Assembly: GCA_029834535.1 (NCBI GenBank)
Contig: JAQMWT010000322.1
Span: 186,001-250,000 of the forward strand
DNA: 64,000 bases
Direction of reading: 5' to 3'
DNA from: Chrysophaeum taylorii
Lineage: Eukaryota > Sar > Pelagophyceae > Pelagomonadales > Pelagomonadaceae
The notes under the pieces are model-generated. The model was not told the DNA's origin. It saw nothing but the letters and a program-made list of their open reading frames with translations, and did not search any database. The first letter of the stretch is position 1, and each line of letters begins with the position of its first letter. The position numbers and the translations under genes are program-made. Below, piece by piece: positions 60,735 to 64,000 of this stretch.

Positions 60735-61181
60735 TTACCACGTGTACTCGCACGCATACATTTGGAGCAAATTTTCCGCCTTGGCTTTGCTGTGCAACTG
60801 CGCGTACTGGAGTGCCGTCTTGGCGTTCTTGTCCGCTTGCCGCACGTCGGCGCCCGCGTCGAGCAATAGCTTGCAGATCTCGTCGAATCCCCCGGCCGCC
60901 GCGTACATGAGCGCCGTCGCTCCCGTCTTGTTCTTCTGGTCCAGCACCGCCCCCTTGGCCAACAGCCTCTTCACGATGTCGATGTGCCCGCCGCGGCACG
61001 CGATCTGCAGCGGCCGCATGCCGTCCTCGTCGTTGAGCCCCGAATTCATCAACTCTGGACACTTCTCCAAAAGATCAAATGTCTCCTTCTCGCGACCCTG
61101 CGCAATGCGCTCCTCGAGGACCACCTTCGGGTCCTTCCTCTTTACCTCGGGCGAAGCCTGTTTCGTCGCGCCTCCGCCCAT
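60735..61181 (-). CDS. Small ankyrin-repeat protein, possibly N-myristoylated
   Basis: 148 residues from the ATG at 61181; the upstream extension of the frame looks non-coding. MGGGATKQ fits the N-myristoylation pattern (Gly2, Thr6, Lys7). Residues about 50-145 hold three ankyrin repeats: DGMRPLQIACRGGHIDIVKR, then TGATALMYAAAGGFDEICKL with LLDAGADVRQ, then KTALQYAQLHSKAKAENLL. A small membrane-associated adaptor is likely; the partner is unknown. It is convergent with the HMG-FGE gene (stop codons about 84 bp apart). Confidence 0.8.
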   Translation of the reverse strand: MGGGATKQASPEVKRKDPKVVLEERIAQGREKETFDLLEKCPELMNSGLNDEDGMRPLQIACRGGHIDIVKRLLAKGAVLDQKNKTGATALMYAAAGGFDEICKLLLDAGADVRQADKNAKTALQYAQLHSKAKAENLLQMYACEYTW

Positions 61182-61890
61182 TGAGACACGCAGATCACAC
61201 CACCATAATCTCGCGCCGGCGCAAAGCGCGGCGCTAGTGTCCAACCAAAACGGACGGACCAACGTGTGTATCCGTTGCGCTTCGAGCACCAACGGACCTA
61301 TAATACTTGTGTCCGTTTGTTTCCGAAGTTTTTAGAAACCCATCATGCTCTTTATTGGTCAACGCTCTGGTATCTATGGGCTCTCTCTAAGGCGCCATCG
61401 GGCTCCTACCTCAGCACATTTTTTTCATGCCCTGCCCTCCCCTCTTCCTTTCCTTCGTCTTCCTCCTTTTTTTTTTCCCTAAGCATGAGTACCACCAAAT
61501 TAGTCAAAAGATTATAGCTCCCGAAAAAAAAAACGGACTCTACTTACGTCTCGATTCCTGCATGGCTTACTCTGACCGACCACTGGCGGTAAAATCCCTC
61601 GCTTCCTTCGTCACATTATTTATTACTGGAACCTTGGAAGAGTAAACAAAATTATCTCCTCGGATTGTTGTTGTTGTTGTTGTTGTGAAACCGCAGTTGT
61701 TATTCGATAGTTTTTGGAAAAATAAACACTCTGTGACGGATTTTGAAACCGTAGAAACAATCTGCACGCGGAGGAGCTGCCAGAGCGTGAAGGCTTTCCT
61801 TTCAAATCGCTCGGGGGCAGCTACGTGCTGACAGTTCCTTCGTCACTTCGATGTGTTCCACCACGCAGAAAGCACATCGAGGAAAATTTC
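61182..61890. other. Spacer without a supported gene
   Basis: About 710 bp upstream of the ankyrin gene. It contains a TTG repeat (about 61667-61686), A/T runs at 61461-61473 and 61520-61535, and no coding pattern. Confidence 0.5.
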
Positions 61891-62130
61891 AAGAAGAAGA
61901 AGAAGAAGAAGAAGAAGAAGAAGAAGAAGATGATGAAGAAGAAGAAGAAGAAGAAGAAGAAGAAGAAGAAGAAGAAGAAGAAGAAGAAGAAGAAGAAGAA
62001 GAAGAAGAAGAAGAAGAAGAAGAAGAAGAAGAAGAAGAAGAAGAAGAAGAAGAAGAAGAAGAAGAAGAAGAAGAAGAAGAAGAAGAAGAAGAAGAAGAAG
62101 AAGAAGAAGAAGAAGAAGAAGAAGAAGAAG
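61891..62130. repeat. AAG trinucleotide tract, about 80 units
   Basis: 240 bp of (AAG)n with one small interruption (ATGATG near 61929-61934). Frames reading poly-Lys, poly-Glu or poly-Phe through it are artefacts. Its length exceeds 200 bp, so it is probably unstable. Confidence 0.97.
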
Positions 62131-62229
62131 AGATATGGCGAGAAAGGAAACGAGAGAATCATCACGGTGACATCAGGAAACCATCGTCTTAAAATATGCC
62201 AGGATTGTCTCTTTCAACGACCAGCATTT

Positions 62230-63400
62230 TTTTGTTGACCAAGAGTAGGCTCTCATTGAGTGGCGTGAATCCCTATGAGTTGGAGCCGAAGAACGACGAC
62301 GGCACGATTACCTCGCAGTGCGCGGCGAGGAGTTGTGCGAGTCGACGAAGATGAGGCCGACGGGAATCCGACGCGCCGTATTTAACGAGAAGGTCGATAC
62401 CTGCGACTCGACTGCTTGCTCGACGGAGTCTTATCAGAGGCAGCTCTTTACGCCCTATTATTTTCGGGTGTTGCTAACTAGCCTAAGATCGACAGCAACG
62501 TCACACATTCAATGCAGTGTGGTGTGCGCTCCGATGGCTTGAGCAAGCGGAGAAAAGAGCTCGAGGACTGGTTCCAGCAACTGGGTCGATTGGTTTCTCC
62601 GTCGACGTGATCACGTTTGGAATCAAGCGTGCACCTTTGCCGCTGACACCGGCCTTCTCGAGGTCCCAAAGGGGGGGCGCGAATAAAAAGAAGTGCCTGG
62701 GACATGTGCACGTGATCCCAGACATTTTTTCGGCACGATCGAGGTCCTCAAGTGCGCATGACGACAAGCGTCCGTTCTACTGAACTTCCTGGCAGGCGAA
62801 GGTGGTCGGTCACCTTGATGTCCGCCGAACGGGAACAAGCGAACGACTATCATTGGGACGAAGCGACGTGCTATAAGCCAGCTAAAGGCTGTCAGCTCGA
62901 CACGTCTTTGAGTGGGTACACACCAGCGGCTGCAACCAACGGTAGCCCACGAAACGAAACGAATTGGCACGCATCCAGGCCCTTAACGTTGGCAAACTTG
63001 GGAGGTCTTCTAGCCGGCGCGCTCGAGCGATTGTCTGTAGAATTGGCGGACGTGGTCCCAGGCAGCTGCCTTGACGTCCTCGAGCGGGCGTGACAAACTC
63101 ACGGATGTCCATAGGATCGAATGAATTGGCCTGCTGCGATTCAGCTCGTCCTCGATGTATGCAACAGCGAGCGCAAACGGATGCCCGTGGTACCGGTCGG
63201 CATGCTTTTAAGCAGCTGCTGCCTATGGCCACCTTCATGGCCCTCGCATGGGGACGCGCACAGACGGATTCCTCATACACAGGGCAAGATGAGCCTATTC
63301 GTAGGCTGTCTGTCTCAGCATATTCGCTTCTTCTTGGGCGCGAGAGCAAAAAGGCTGGCGAGAACCCGTGCGAAGAGGCTCTCTGGCTCGCCTTTGCTCT
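62230..63400 (+). pseudogene. Second decayed ankyrin-type 'NGCPW' gene
   Basis: Scattered pieces in several frames: GTIEVLKCA near 62730, CLDVLERA near 63070, and ASANGCPWYRSAC near 63165-63205. The stretch CTAAGATCGACAGCAACGTC at about 62482 closely matches CCTAAGATCGACGACAACGTC at 54702 in the other ankyrin-type gene, followed in both by a GTGTGCG block, so the two are related copies. Many frameshifts; no open frame longer than about 100 codons that keeps the repeat. A pseudogene older than the 54.4-kb copy. Confidence 0.65.
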
Positions 63401-63434
63401 ATAATTCGGAATGCTGGTCCAGTTGTACGTAGAT

Positions 63435-64000
63435 CTATTCATTAGTCGTGTGCACCTGGGCTTGGCGCTGGAACTCTTTCCACTTGGCACCGATACGACG
63501 GAGGCGTTTGACATCTCTAAGTACGAGTTCGAGCGGCGGCGCGCAGAGATCGAAAGGAATTTTTTGATTGCAGACGTCGCAGCTGATCGTCGACGTGGTG
63601 TCGGCGTGAACAAACTCCTCGATCGCCCACGTCGACGCACCAGGGAGGTTGAGACGGAGGCACGACGGGCAGACAACTTTGAGCGAGAATATGACACCCG
63701 GCCACTCGGTGAGCAGTTCGCCGGCACAGAACTTGGCGGTGTTGTTGATCGCCCACGCGTTGGTGAGAGCGAGCGCGCGATCCTTGAAGGACGCTCCGTC
63801 ATCGACGATGTGGCGACTGGTTATGTCTATGACGTCGATGCTGCCGTAATTGGCACGCTCAAAGCGGAGCCATGGGTCACCGATGCGGAGAAGTCCGTCC
63901 TTCCAGCAGATGACGTCGTCTGTGGCACCAAGGAGCTTGAGAAGGCGCACGATGCATCTTTCAAAGAAGCCGCGCGGGGCGCCAAATGGAAAGTCGACAC
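63435..64000 (-). CDS. C-terminal part of a probable Roco protein (COR domain), 5' part beyond right edge
   Basis: The minus-strand frame is open from the right edge (no start codon in the window; the codon at 63950 is GTG) to a stop at 63435, giving about 188 residues. PFGAPRGFFERCIVRLLKLL followed by VICWKDGLLRIGDPWLRFER fits the COR-B part of Roco proteins (pattern P-x-G-x-F-x-R-x-I-V-R-L...W-x-x-G-x-x-L). Later ELLTEWPGVIFSLKVVCPSC and ISCDVCNQKIPFDL form two Cys-x-x-Cys pairs, as in the zinc-ribbon-like C-termini of protist Roco and death-domain-type proteins. Roco proteins are large GTPases (Roc-COR) with variable effector domains. The Roc GTPase domain would lie beyond the window. Confidence 0.6.
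   Translation of the reverse strand, partial: VDFPFGAPRGFFERCIVRLLKLLGATDDVICWKDGLLRIGDPWLRFERANYGSIDVIDITSRHIVDDGASFKDRALALTNAWAINNTAKFCAGELLTEWPGVIFSLKVVCPSCLRLNLPGASTWAIEEFVHADTTSTISCDVCNQKIPFDLCAPPLELVLRDVKRLRRIGAKWKEFQRQAQVHTTNE

Noticed and set aside
61821-62238. Poly-Lys, poly-Glu and poly-Phe open frames
   Set aside because: Produced by the AAG microsatellite and not by a gene.

Overview
This window is nuclear DNA from a eukaryote, most likely a GC-rich single-celled alga with a complex plastid. A stramenopile, perhaps a pelagophyte, fits best. The evidence is: (i) nuclear-type genes (UTP14, EMC8, HGPRT, an AP2-domain protein, a TMCO3-like antiporter) that are mostly single-exon and closely packed on both strands; (ii) a protein whose N-terminus has a signal peptide followed by a Phe at the predicted cleavage point, as in stramenopile plastid pre-sequences; (iii) a secreted protein with a Pro-Thr/Ser-Val stalk; (iv) decayed repeat proteins with the 'NGCPW' motif seen in large algal ankyrin-type families. 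The species assignment is inference.

Layout. 0-14.9 kb is a gene-dense block: Sel1-repeat protein (runs off the left edge), CPA2/TMCO3-like antiporter, a proteasome-alpha-like protein with a signal-peptide-like start, PLP-dependent serine/threonine dehydratase, a plastid-type protein, EMC8/9, an AP2-domain protein, hypoxanthine phosphoribosyltransferase, a Helitron-like scar and a coiled-coil protein. 15-39.8 kb is a retroelement graveyard. It holds a plus-strand Copia-like fossil (about 16.2-27.1 kb) split by a 3.46-kb LINE with a clear 12-bp target duplication, a minus-strand Copia-like fossil (about 27.5-38.0 kb), and the front end of a third, plus-strand Copia-like fossil (38.0-39.5 kb). 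The minus-strand fossil carries a recognisable DNA cytosine-5 methyltransferase (DCM) region between its protease and integrase. The plus-strand fossil has a weaker methyltransferase-like segment in a similar place. This is the most interesting content of the window: retrotransposons that captured a cytosine methyltransferase.

40-42.1 kb has two unrecognised protein genes, followed by a glycosyltransferase-8 pseudogene. 43.25-47.57 kb is a four-unit tandem array of about 1-kb Helitron-like 3' ends, each keeping the last part of a PIF1/Helitron helicase. An inverted, internally deleted relative lies at 13.6-14.2 kb. 49-64 kb returns to genes: an unknown acidic protein, UTP14, a secreted Pro/Val-stalk protein, two pseudogenes (an ankyrin-type repeat protein and an ABCG/PDR transporter), a PH-domain protein that may contain a 39-nt intron, a small secreted protein, an HMG-box plus formylglycine-generating-enzyme-like fusion, a possibly myristoylated ankyrin protein, a 240-bp AAG tract, another decayed ankyrin-type gene, and the C-terminus of a probable Roco (COR-domain) protein at the right edge.

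There is no operon-like logic. The genes serve separate housekeeping roles (ribosome biogenesis, ER membrane insertion, purine salvage, amino-acid catabolism, ion transport). No tRNA, rRNA or CRISPR was recognised. All coordinates come from reading the sequence; no database search was possible.
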